A DNA stretch of 8,138 nucleotides from Alphaproteobacteria bacterium (GCA_018828205.1 JAHJWA010000195.1:1-8138); one strand, 5' to 3'. Numbered from the stretch's first letter, positions 1 to 6,459 are shown. The notes: generated from the letters alone by a model not told the origin. Made by a program: numbers and translations.

Positions 1-458
1 AGCCCAACGCCAGCCACGATGCCGCCGCGCTGGCCGACTGGCCCGGGCCGCCCGACGCAGCCGAGGATGTGATGGGCAATCAGGGCCCGGCCTTCCTGCG
101 GAACAATTTTGAACTGCGCCGCGCTCAGGACCAGCGCGGGCCGGGCGATCCGGTGGTGCGCCGCTGGGCGCGGCTCAAGCCGCCGACCGGGCTCGATGCG
201 GTGAGCGAACTGATCCTGCTGGGCGACGTGCTGCCGCCGGGCGCCATGCGCGCCATGGCGCGGCCCGGCCCGATCAGCTCGATCAACTGGTCGTTCAACC
301 TGCTGGGCAGCGCGCCCGCGACCCGCGAGGGCTGGTGGCTCTCGGAGAACGCCAGCCAGCACGCCTCGGCGGGCTATTCGAGCGAGCGGCTGCGGCTGTG
401 GAACGCCGATGGCCGTCAGGTGATGGACGGGCTGCAGTCGGTGGCGATCTTCGGCTGA
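1..458 (+). CDS. TesB-like acyl-CoA thioesterase family protein, C-terminal part
   Basis: The reading frame is open from the left edge (first full codon at base 3) to a TGA at 456-458, giving about 151 residues. The N-terminus lies outside the window. The visible part resembles the C-terminal half of thioesterase-like (double hotdog, TesB-type) proteins: a helix-rich stretch with RLKPP and an acidic/hydrophobic segment, then a beta-rich block with SSINWSFNLL, GWWLSENASQ, GYSSERLRLW and the closing QSVAIFG. Such enzymes hydrolyse acyl-CoA to free acid and CoA in the cytoplasm; the substrate cannot be read from the sequence. The methionine at 69 is internal and not a believable start, because similarity-like sequence and the open frame continue upstream. 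The gene converges on rnpB, whose 3' end lies about 26 bp beyond the stop. Family assignment is by recognition of motifs and is fairly secure; the specific enzyme is not. Confidence 0.75.
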   Translation, partial: PNASHDAAALADWPGPPDAAEDVMGNQGPAFLRNNFELRRAQDQRGPGDPVVRRWARLKPPTGLDAVSELILLGDVLPPGAMRAMARPGPISSINWSFNLLGSAPATREGWWLSENASQHASAGYSSERLRLWNADGRQVMDGLQSVAIFG

Positions 459-483
459 GGCCGGTCTCGCGGAACGGAAGATG

Positions 484-933
<450 letters not shown>

Positions 934-938
934 AGGAG

Positions 939-967
939 CAGATAGACGTCGATGAACGCGCTGCCAA
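939..967 (-). promoter_or_regulatory. Probable sigma-70 promoter of rnpB
   Basis: On the minus strand TTGGCA (967-962) and TATCTG (944-939) are separated by exactly 17 bp. They match the TTGACA and TATAAT consensus at five and four positions. Transcription would start at about 932, exactly where the P1 helix of the RNase P RNA begins. This agreement is the main support. It lets the RNA be made independently of the coding genes upstream. Confidence 0.72.
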
Positions 968-983
968 GCGTTCCCGTGCTATC

Positions 984-1655
984 CTATGGGGCTTCCTGGG
1001 CCGCGTGACTTATCCAGTAGGACCCGGGAATAGGCGTGCCATCGAGCAAAGCGGCCGGTTCGAATGTTGCAAGGCGTAGCAAGGCTTCGCAGCCTCTTCG
1101 GTCGAGCGCGGCATTGCCGGTCGAGTGATTCATGCCGCATCCAACCGGTTTTCCGTCCTCATCGATCACGAGTTGAAAGCTCGCAAAGTCGGCCCCGCTT
1201 CTGCGAAGTCCTCGGTCGAATGAAGCGTCGAAAGCGGTGGACCGCCAGATCGCTTCGTCGATCGGAACTGGGTGCGTGTGCCTCATCGCCATATCCGGCA
1301 AAACGTAGCGTATGGCCTGGACCGTCGTTGCAGCTTGAGGATTACCTTCACTGTCAACCGCGGGATCGTACTGCGCATATTCGATCATCCCGCGACACGC
1401 AGCGTCGTCCAGCGCGAATGATCGGCTGGACTTGGTAACCTCACAGCTAAGAACGCTCCCAGCTTCGTCGATTTTCAATTCCATGGCGACGGTGCCCTCT
1501 TCACTGTCGGCCAGCGCGGAGACGGGATAATCCTCCTGGATTTTCATTGCCCACGTTTCGATGTCTCTTGGTACTGGGCCGCGCGCTTCCTGCGCACGCG
1601 CATCGACAGCCACACACGCCAGAAGCCCCAACAAGCCGAAAACCAGTTCTCGCAA
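984..1655 (-). CDS. Secreted protein with two tandem TonB C-terminal-like domains
   Basis: The product is 223 residues. A signal peptide is visible at residues 1-21 (MREL, a hydrophobic run LLGLLACVAV, then ARAQ), so export to the periplasm is expected. Two repeats follow, at about residues 42-120 and 138-216. Each has the TonB-C pattern of a beta strand ending in D-E-x-G, a cysteine, an LD pair, a second cysteine, an aromatic residue before P, and a G-x-P turn. Cysteines fall at 71/87 and 173/189, with identical 16-residue spacing, suggesting one disulfide per domain. There is no proline-rich linker and no retained membrane anchor, so this is not a complete energy-transducing TonB; its role is unknown. 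The start is TTG at 1655, chosen because a strong AGGAGG lies 5 bases upstream and the signal peptide begins there. The gene follows the amidase by 13 bp. Codon use looks less G/C-biased than its neighbours (AGA, CCA, GTA, TTG, TGT occur), hinting at an accessory or fast-evolving gene. Confidence 0.82.
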   Translation of the reverse strand: MRELVFGLLGLLACVAVDARAQEARGPVPRDIETWAMKIQEDYPVSALADSEEGTVAMELKIDEAGSVLSCEVTKSSRSFALDDAACRGMIEYAQYDPAVDSEGNPQAATTVQAIRYVLPDMAMRHTHPVPIDEAIWRSTAFDASFDRGLRRSGADFASFQLVIDEDGKPVGCGMNHSTGNAALDRRGCEALLRLATFEPAALLDGTPIPGSYWISHAAQEAP

Positions 1656-1660
1656 TATCG

Positions 1661-1670
1661 CCTCCTACCT
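1661..1670 (-). promoter_or_regulatory. Strong ribosome binding site that fixes the TTG start
   Basis: The minus strand reads AGGTAGGAGG at 1670-1661, followed after 5 bases by TTG at 1655-1653. It overlaps the TAG stop of the amidase (1671-1669), so translation of the TonB-C-like gene may be coupled to the amidase. No ATG or GTG lies between this site and the signal peptide, which makes TTG the best start. Confidence 0.7.
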
Positions 1671-2427
1671 AACGCGTGCGCCCCCGATCCCGATCCAGCA
1701 GCAAGTGGAACAGGATCGCGCGCAGTTCGCCGTCGATCTCGCCGTCGATCCGCTCTGGCCGCCAGCGGCGCTGGAAAGCCTCGACCGCCTTGTGGCCATC
1801 GGTGATGTCGTAGCCGAAGCGTTCGAGCGCGAGGTAGAAGGAGGCGTCGTTGTCGAAGGGATCGCCGCGCTCCAGCTTTTCGGGGCGCGGCAGGCAAAGA
1901 CCGTATTCGGCCAGCCGGTCCCAGGGAAACAGCTCGCCCGGATCGATCTTGCGCGCCGGGGCGACATCGGAATGACCGACCACATTGGCGCGCGGGATGT
2001 CGTATTGCTTCACCATCCGCGCGACCAGCGGGACCAGCGCCTCGAACTGCGCATCGGGAAAGGGGCGATAGCCGTATTTGTGGCCGGGATGGTCGAGCTC
2101 GATCCCGATGCTGGCCGAGTTCACATCCTTGATCCCGCGCCAGTAGGAGACTCCCGCGTGCCAGGCGCGCTTCTCCTCGGGCACGAGCCGGACGACCTCG
2201 CCCTGCGCGCCGATCAGGTAATTGGCCGAGACCTTGGCTTGGGGATCGCACAGGCGCTCGATCGCAAAGCCCTTGTCCTCCATCTCGGTGTAGTGGATCA
2301 CCACCATCGAAATCGGCAATTCGCGCTCGTCGTGATTGGGCGAAAGCACCTCGCGATCGACCAGTTCGTCCTTGCTGACGGGGAGTTCCGCCCCTGCGGA
2401 TCCGAATTCCGATCCCAATTCGCTCAC
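1669..2427 (-). CDS. N-acetylmuramoyl-L-alanine amidase, Amidase_2 (AmpD/AmiD) family
   Basis: The 252-residue product should cleave the bond between N-acetylmuramic acid and L-alanine in peptidoglycan or its anhydro-muropeptide fragments. The Amidase_2 domain covers about residues 38-165. The AmpD-type zinc site and catalytic residues are all visible: H45 (VVIHYTEM), E110 (SIGIELDHPG), H152 (VVGHSDV), K160 and D162 (ARKIDPG). A C-terminal segment, about residues 200-245 (ITDGHKAVEAFQRRWRP onward), resembles a peptidoglycan-binding PG_binding_1-like helical domain, the layout seen in E. coli AmiD. No signal peptide or lipobox is seen, so a cytoplasmic recycling role is inferred. The start is GTG at 2427-2425, which overlaps the chpT stop as GTGA and has GAGGG (2441-2437) 9 bases upstream. 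The frame stays open further upstream, but that part lies inside chpT and does not look like protein. Expression is probably coupled to chpT. Confidence 0.9.
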   Translation of the reverse strand: MSELGSEFGSAGAELPVSKDELVDREVLSPNHDERELPISMVVIHYTEMEDKGFAIERLCDPQAKVSANYLIGAQGEVVRLVPEEKRAWHAGVSYWRGIKDVNSASIGIELDHPGHKYGYRPFPDAQFEALVPLVARMVKQYDIPRANVVGHSDVAPARKIDPGELFPWDRLAEYGLCLPRPEKLERGDPFDNDASFYLALERFGYDITDGHKAVEAFQRRWRPERIDGEIDGELRAILFHLLLDRDRGRTR

Positions 2428-3083
2428 CCTATCATGCCCTCGGGCTCGGGCAGGACCGCGCCCAGTACCAGCGCGTCCTCGGTCTTGGCGAATTGCAGCC
2501 CGCCGCCGCATTGTTGCGCTAGCAGGTAGATCATGTGCGCCGGCGCGGTGCGGCTCGAGAGTTCCTGCGGATCGAGGCGGCCTTCGAGCGCCAGCCCCAG
2601 CACTTCGTCAAAGGCGATCCGCGGTCCGCTGGCGCGCAGCACGATCTCGGTCGCGCCCTCACGCAATTCGGCGCCGATCTCGAGCGTGCCGCCGCGGACC
2701 AGCGAATCGACCGCGATCTGGGCGAAATTGAGCATCACCTTGACCGCGGGCTTGGGCAGGTTGGACTGCGAGAGAGACCAGTCCAGCTCGATCCGGCCCT
2801 TGTCCGCAACCAGCGCGTCGATCAGCTTGCGCGTCTCCTCCACCGGGACCCGGTCGCCGAAGCCCCCCGCGGCGCCGAAAGCGAGACGGAAGAACTTGAG
2901 CTTGTTGGTGCTGACCAGCGCGCTCTGCTCGAGCAGCTCCATGCAGTTCTGGCGCATCGCCGGGTCGGTTTCGGTGGCAAGCAGCTCGAGTCCGTTGCTG
3001 AGCGCCCCGACCGGCGAAAGCAGGTCATGGCACAGGCGGGAACACAGCAGCGCGGCGAGATCGACGGAGGAGTTTTCGGACAT
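2424..3083 (-). CDS. chpT: ChpT-type histidine phosphotransferase
   Basis: The 219-residue product matches the HPTransfase family. In Caulobacter, ChpT carries phosphate from the hybrid kinase CckA to the response regulators CtrA and CpdR, controlling the cell cycle, motility or related programmes. The dimerisation and phosphotransfer helix is clear: LCSRLCHDLLSPVGALSNGL at residues 13-32, with H19 as the phosphorylated histidine followed by D20. The second helix ends in NKLKFFRLAFGAAGG (60-74). A degenerate HATPase-like domain follows (about 80-212), with LNFAQIAVDSL and the closing strand LVLGAVLPEP. As expected for ChpT, no ATP-binding N and G boxes are evident. The start at 3083 (MSENSS) is preferred by comparison with sphingomonad homologues as I recall them. 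An in-frame ATG at 3116, which overlaps the M67 stop as TAATG, would add 11 residues and cannot be excluded. The gene ends in a 4-bp overlap with the amidase. Confidence 0.92.
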   Translation of the reverse strand: MSENSSVDLAALLCSRLCHDLLSPVGALSNGLELLATETDPAMRQNCMELLEQSALVSTNKLKFFRLAFGAAGGFGDRVPVEETRKLIDALVADKGRIELDWSLSQSNLPKPAVKVMLNFAQIAVDSLVRGGTLEIGAELREGATEIVLRASGPRIAFDEVLGLALEGRLDPQELSSRTAPAHMIYLLAQQCGGGLQFAKTEDALVLGAVLPEPEGMIG

Positions 3084-3115
3084 GGTTTCCAAAGTTCTAA
3101 AGCCAGGCCCGAGCA

Positions 3116-3517
3116 TTAGCGAGAGACCAGGCGATAGGGAAGCGCGCTGAAGCCGGCTCTTCCGGCGTGCCAGAAAGCGACTCGGCCGCCCCCTATGATC
3201 GCCCAGATCATCCCGTCACCCGCCGCCATGGCGGCATCGGTCGCGGAGGGGCGCGGCTCGCCATCGGGATGCGAATGGTAATAGCCCACCAGCTGCGGCC
3301 CGCCCGAGCGACCGGCACGGTGGGCATCGATCAGCGCCTGCGGGTCGATCTCGAACCGGGTTTCGGGCTGGGGGTGGACGTTCCCCGCCGCTGCAAAGGC
3401 ATCGATCCGCCCCTCTGCGGGGTCGCCGATCAGCAGGCCGCAGCACTCGCGCGGGTGCGCCGCATCGGCCTCGGCCAACAAAGCATCGAACAGCTCGCTT
3501 GTCACATCAAGGGTCAT
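3116..3517 (-). CDS. M67-family (Mov34/MPN/JAMM) metallopeptidase
   Basis: The 133-residue product is a compact single-domain JAMM protein. The catalytic E24 lies in HPRECCGLLIG, and the zinc motif H-S-H-P-x6-S-x2-D is complete (H81, H83, S91, D94 in YYHSHPDGEPRPSATD). A typical MPN fold is suggested by the strand and turn pattern GMIWAIIGGGRVAFWH near the end. Bacterial relatives are zinc isopeptidases or peptidases; some remove the sulfur-carrier protein tail in cysteine or thiamine synthesis, others act on ubiquitin-like modifiers. No partner of that kind is visible here, so the substrate is unknown. The start at 3517 (MTLDVT) is preferred. An upstream in-frame ATG at 3538 would add seven residues and overlap the rluD start codon. 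It is the first gene of the minus-strand block, with chpT 32 bp downstream, and is divergent from rluD. Confidence 0.88.
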   Translation of the reverse strand: MTLDVTSELFDALLAEADAAHPRECCGLLIGDPAEGRIDAFAAAGNVHPQPETRFEIDPQALIDAHRAGRSGGPQLVGYYHSHPDGEPRPSATDAAMAAGDGMIWAIIGGGRVAFWHAGRAGFSALPYRLVSR

Positions 3518-3536
3518 CACCCATGGCTCTGTAATC

Positions 3537-4481
3537 ATGAGCGCCAAGGAAATCATCACCGGGACCATCGAACGGTCCGAGCGGCTCGACAAGGCCGTGG
3601 CCGGCGCCGCCGGGTTGTCGCGCGAGCGGGTCAAACGGCTGATCGCCGATGGCGCGGTCAGCGTCGCGGGCGCGGTCGTGCGCGAGCCCTCGAGCAAGAT
3701 CGCCGCCGGCGCGCGATTCGCCGTCACCCTGCCGCCCGCCAAGCCGCTCGACGTCGAACCGCAGGACATCCCGCTCACGGTGGCCTTCGAGGACGAACAT
3801 CTGATCGTGGTCGACAAGCCGGCGGGCATGGTGGTCCACCCCGCAGCGGGCAATCGCGACGGGACGCTGGTCAACGCGCTGCTGTTTCACTGCGCCGGGC
3901 GGCTCTCGGGGATCAACGGCATCGCCCGTCCCGGGATCGTCCACCGGATCGACAAGGACACCTCGGGGCTGATCGTGGTCGCCAAGACCGATGCTTCGCA
4001 CGAGAGCCTGGCCGCGCAATTCTCCGAGCACAGCGTCCATCGCCGCTATCTGGCGGTTTGCGCCGGGCACCCCAACCCGCCGTCGGGCCGGATCGAGGCA
4101 CGGCTCGGCCGCTCCGATCGCGATCGCAAGAAGATGGCGGTGCTCCAGGAGGATGCCGAACGCGGCAAGCATGCAGTCACCCATTACAAGTCGATCCGCC
4201 GGCTCGACCATGCGACGCTGGTCGAATGCCGGCTCGAGACCGGGCGCACGCACCAGGTCCGGGTTCACCTGATGTCAATCGGTCATCCGCTATTGGGAGA
4301 TCCAATCTACGGACGCACGCCCAAGGCGTTGCGAGAACTGCTTTCCGAGATCGGTTTCCAGCGCCAGGCGCTTCATGCCGCGGAGCTCGGCTTCGTCCAT
4401 CCGGCGACTGGCGAGACGGTACAATTCACCGCCGAATTGCCCCAGGACATGCGGGAACTGATCGACGAAACCGCTCGTTGA
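3537..4481 (+). CDS. rluD: RluA-family 23S rRNA pseudouridine synthase, RluD type
   Basis: The 314-residue product has an N-terminal S4 RNA-binding domain (about residues 16-65: RLDKAVAG, RERVKRLIADGAVSVAG) and a pseudouridine synthase domain (about 85-305). The catalytic motif HRIDKDTSG contains D139, the same residue number as the catalytic aspartate of E. coli RluD. Other family marks are VVDKPAGMVVHP (91-102), RRYLAV (169-174), LETGRTHQVRVHL (233-245) and HPLLGDPIYG (250-259). E. coli RluD modifies three uridines in helix 69 of 23S rRNA; the same role is inferred here. The length is normal for the subfamily. The start lies about 20 bp from the divergent M67 gene, and there is no clear Shine-Dalgarno sequence, so its promoter must lie inside the M67 coding region or the transcript is nearly leaderless. 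rpoH follows on the same strand; I recall the rluD-rpoH order as common in alphaproteobacteria. Confidence 0.93.
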   Translation: MSAKEIITGTIERSERLDKAVAGAAGLSRERVKRLIADGAVSVAGAVVREPSSKIAAGARFAVTLPPAKPLDVEPQDIPLTVAFEDEHLIVVDKPAGMVVHPAAGNRDGTLVNALLFHCAGRLSGINGIARPGIVHRIDKDTSGLIVVAKTDASHESLAAQFSEHSVHRRYLAVCAGHPNPPSGRIEARLGRSDRDRKKMAVLQEDAERGKHAVTHYKSIRRLDHATLVECRLETGRTHQVRVHLMSIGHPLLGDPIYGRTPKALRELLSEIGFQRQALHAAELGFVHPATGETVQFTAELPQDMRELIDETAR

Positions 4482-4496
4482 AATCGATGAAAGTCG

Positions 4497-4525
4497 CTTC
4501 CAGGCGCGCGGCCATAGTCTATAAG
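4497..4525 (+). promoter_or_regulatory. Candidate promoter upstream of rpoH
   Basis: CTTCCA (4497-4502) and TATAAG (4520-4525) are 17 bp apart in the rluD-rpoH gap. The -10 box matches the consensus at five of six positions; the -35 box is weak at three of six. Start of transcription would be near 4532, leaving a leader of about 73 nt before the GTG start of rpoH. I did not find a convincing sigma-32 pair. rpoH may also be reached by read-through from rluD. Confidence 0.38.
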
Positions 4526-4604
4526 TGAACCAGTGGCCCGAACAGTCGGATGCCCAGCAGGGGTCCGGTGCAACGAGGCTGACGCTAGAAAGGTCAGGGT
4601 AATC

Positions 4605-5510
4605 GTGAGCAATTCCAAATCATTGAGCGTCCCGGCGCTGGGCGGTGAGCAGAGCCTCAACCGCTATCTCTCCGAAATCAAGAAATTCCCCGTACTTACG
4701 GCCGAGCAGGAATACATGCTCGCCAAGCGCTACGAGGAACACGAGGATTCGGACGCCGCGGCGCAGCTCGTCACCTCGCATCTGCGGCTCGTGGCCAAGA
4801 TCGCCATGGGCTATCGCGGCTACGGCCTGCCCGTTTCGGATCTGATCTCCGAAGGCAATGTCGGGCTGATGCAGGGCGTCAAGAAATTCGAGGCCGATCG
4901 CGGCTTCCGGCTCGCCACCTATGCGATGTGGTGGATCAAGGCGTCGATCCAGGAGTTCATCCTGCGCAGCTGGAGCCTGGTCAAGATGGGCACCACCGCC
5001 GCGCAGAAGAAGCTGTTCTTCAACCTGCGGCGGATGAAGAAGCAGCTCGAGGCCTATGAGGACAGCGATCTCCATCCCGAGGACGTGACCAAGATCGCCA
5101 CCACGCTCGGCGTGCCCGAGCAGGAGGTGATCAACATGAACCGCCGGATGATGATGGGCGGCGACGGGTCGCTCAACACGCCGATGCGCAATGGCGAGGA
5201 CGGTTCGGGCGAATGGATGGACTGGCTGACCGACGATCGACCGCTCCAGGACGAGACGGTCGCCGAGGTCGAGGAAAAGACCGTGCGGCACGAGATGCTG
5301 GTCGAGGCGATGGACAGCCTCAACGACCGCGAGAAGCACATCCTCACCGAGCGCCGGCTGACCGACAACCCGCAGACGCTTGAGGAATTGAGCAAGGTCT
5401 ATGACGTCAGCCGCGAACGCATCCGCCAGATCGAGGTCCGCGCCTTCGAGAAGCTCCAGAAGGCGATGAAGGCCATCGCCGGTGAGAGGCTGATGCCGAT
5501 CGCCGCCTGA
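4605..5510 (+). CDS. rpoH: RNA polymerase sigma-32 factor RpoH (heat shock)
   Basis: The 301-residue product directs RNA polymerase to heat-shock promoters for chaperones and proteases. Region 2 is intact (about 50-125), with LVTSHLRLVAKIAMGYRGYG, the 2.1-2.2 block LISEGNVGLMQGVKKFE, and the 2.3-2.4 block RGFRLATYAMWWIKASIQEF. The RpoH box QKKLFFNLR (134-142), diagnostic for this sigma class and linked to core binding and control, is present. Region 4 (about 232-290) has ENDING-type helix-turn-helix sequence LEELSKVYDVSRERIRQIEVRAFEKL. Length fits the family. The start is GTG at 4605 (MSNSKSLSVPALGG), matching the usual N-terminus. An upstream in-frame GTG at 4533 would add 24 residues unlike any RpoH N-terminus. 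AGGG 5 bases upstream and GAAAGG 11 bases upstream are possible ribosome binding sites; neither is ideal. A strong terminator follows. Alphaproteobacteria often carry more than one rpoH; which paralogue this is cannot be told here. Confidence 0.96.
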   Translation: MSNSKSLSVPALGGEQSLNRYLSEIKKFPVLTAEQEYMLAKRYEEHEDSDAAAQLVTSHLRLVAKIAMGYRGYGLPVSDLISEGNVGLMQGVKKFEADRGFRLATYAMWWIKASIQEFILRSWSLVKMGTTAAQKKLFFNLRRMKKQLEAYEDSDLHPEDVTKIATTLGVPEQEVINMNRRMMMGGDGSLNTPMRNGEDGSGEWMDWLTDDRPLQDETVAEVEEKTVRHEMLVEAMDSLNDREKHILTERRLTDNPQTLEELSKVYDVSRERIRQIEVRAFEKLQKAMKAIAGERLMPIAA

Positions 5511-5539
5511 CGGATCCCGGGCAAGGCAAACACCATAAA

Positions 5540-5571
5540 GGCAGCGCATCCCGGTGATGCGCTGCCTTTTT
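5540..5571 (+). terminator. Intrinsic terminator of rpoH
   Basis: An 11-bp perfect stem (GGCAGCGCATC at 5540-5550 with GATGCGCTGCC at 5556-5566) closes a 5-base loop CCGGT and is followed by TTTTT (5567-5571). It lies 29 bp after the rpoH stop. A second, outer inverted repeat, GGCAAAC (5525-5531) with GTTTGCC (5573-5579), encloses it. On the minus strand the same hairpin is followed only by TTTAT, so it could be a weaker terminator for the convergent SDR gene. Confidence 0.92.
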
Positions 5572-5604
5572 CGTTTGCCCTGCTCTTCGTCCGGCGGCGG
5601 CGTA

Positions 5605-6351
5605 TCAGCGCGCCGCAAGCATATCGAGCAGCTCCTGCTGATTCCCATTCGCTTCGGAATTGCGGAATGCCCTGACCGCCTCGACGCAGATCTCGCTTGG
5701 CGTGGGTTTCTGCGCCAGCAATTCCATCGATTCCGCGATGAAATCGTCCAGCGGCAGATATCCGTCTCGTTGCGACTGTCCGGGGGTCAACTCGGTCTGG
5801 ACGCCGGGCGGGATCAGCTCGATCACCTCGACCAGCCCTTCGAGCCGTTTCCTCAGCGACATCGTGTAGGAATGCAGCGCCGCCTTGGTCGCCGAATAGG
5901 TCGCCGCCTTGGGCAGGGGGACGAAGGCAAGGCCGGAAGAGACGTTGATCAAGGCGGCATCCTCGGCCGCTTTCAACTGCTCGACGAACGCGTCGATGAG
6001 CCGGATCGGGCCGAGCAGATTGGTTTCCACCACCCGCTCCGCCTCGCCCAGATCGCGCTTTGCTTCGATATTCTCGAACGGCATGATCCCGGCGTTGTTC
6101 ACCACCACGTTGAGCCCTGGGAACCGCTCGCAGAGACCCGTCGCAAACGCCGCGACGTCTCCCGCAGCAGCGGCAACGTCGAATTCGACGGGATGAATGT
6201 TCTCGCGGCCCTTCGCGGTTTCCGCCAGGCTGGACAATGTCCGCCCGGCGACGATGACCGTGTTGCCGGCATCGTGCCAGCGCCGCGCATATTCCCGGCC
6301 AAGGCCGCTGCCCCCGCCGGTGACCAGAATGGTGTTGCCGCTGTTCTTCAT
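5605..6351 (-). CDS. Short-chain dehydrogenase/reductase (SDR), DltE-like
   Basis: The 248-residue product is a classical SDR, which oxidises or reduces a small substrate with NAD(P)(H). The Rossmann glycine motif TGGGSGLG is at 11-18, NNAG at 85-88, a structural N111, S139 in INVSSG, and the catalytic Y152-x3-K156 in YSATK. PPGVQTEL (181-188) follows the active site, as in classical members. The pattern NAGIMPFENI with LPKAATYSATKAALHSYT resembles the subgroup named DltE-like (COG3967). D-alanylation of teichoic acid is not expected in this organism, so the name says little about substrate. The start at 6351 (MKNSGNTILV) is preferred because AGGA (6363-6360) lies 8 bases upstream; an ATG nine bases earlier at 6360 has the purine stretch directly abutting it. 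The gene is convergent with rpoH and divergent from mtgA, and appears to be transcribed alone. Confidence 0.9.
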   Translation of the reverse strand: MKNSGNTILVTGGGSGLGREYARRWHDAGNTVIVAGRTLSSLAETAKGRENIHPVEFDVAAAAGDVAAFATGLCERFPGLNVVVNNAGIMPFENIEAKRDLGEAERVVETNLLGPIRLIDAFVEQLKAAEDAALINVSSGLAFVPLPKAATYSATKAALHSYTMSLRKRLEGLVEVIELIPPGVQTELTPGQSQRDGYLPLDDFIAESMELLAQKPTPSEICVEAVRAFRNSEANGNQQELLDMLAAR

Positions 6352-6366
6352 GCCATCCATCCTACC

Positions 6367-6456
6367 GACCGGTTCGCGAGGACAACCGCATAGGGTAGAG
6401 TTCGATTGCCGACAATCATCGCGGTTGCACGCAGGGGCGCACGACCCTAACCGGTC
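6367..6456. repeat. Separated inverted repeat in the SDR-mtgA divergent region
   Basis: GACCGGTT (6367-6374) and AACCGGTC (6449-6456) are perfect reverse complements 74 bp apart. Each contains the palindrome ACCGGT and is followed by CGCGA on the + strand. One lies about 16 bp from the SDR start and the other 3 bp from the mtgA start. They could be paired binding sites for one regulator, but 8-bp matches with GC-rich content can arise by chance. Confidence 0.3.
6387..6415 (-). promoter_or_regulatory. Candidate promoter of the SDR gene
   Basis: On the minus strand TTGTCG (6415-6410) and TATGCG (6392-6387) are 17 bp apart, giving four and three matches to the sigma-70 boxes. Transcription would start near 6380, about 29 nt before the preferred SDR start codon. 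Support is the spacing and location only. Confidence 0.4.
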
Positions 6457-6459
6457 GCG

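Noticed and set aside
2428..2511. Longer N-terminus for the amidase
   Set aside because: The extension is arginine-rich and lies wholly within chpT in another frame. The GTGA overlap with a GAGGG site 9 bases upstream is a better start.
1561..2529. Long + strand open frame of 322 codons
   Set aside because: It is antisense to the amidase with its full catalytic set and to the TonB-C-like gene. Its composition is that of a GC-rich shadow frame.
4476..4520. Sigma-32 autoregulatory promoter for rpoH using GTTGAAA at 4477-4483
   Set aside because: No CCCCAT-like -10 box lies at the required 13-15 bp spacing; the nearest CCATA is about 28 bp away.
3167..4528. 453-codon + strand open frame
   Set aside because: It runs antisense to the M67 gene and in another frame over rluD. 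The translation is arginine-rich without motifs, while rluD shows all family motifs.
4533..4604. Upstream GTG extension of rpoH
   Set aside because: The 24 extra residues do not resemble RpoH N-termini. The GTG at 4605 gives the expected MSNSKSLSVPALGG beginning.
4620..5648. 342-codon minus-strand open frame over rpoH
   Set aside because: It is a shadow of rpoH, rich in L, H, D and A, with no recognisable domain. It also spans the rpoH terminator.
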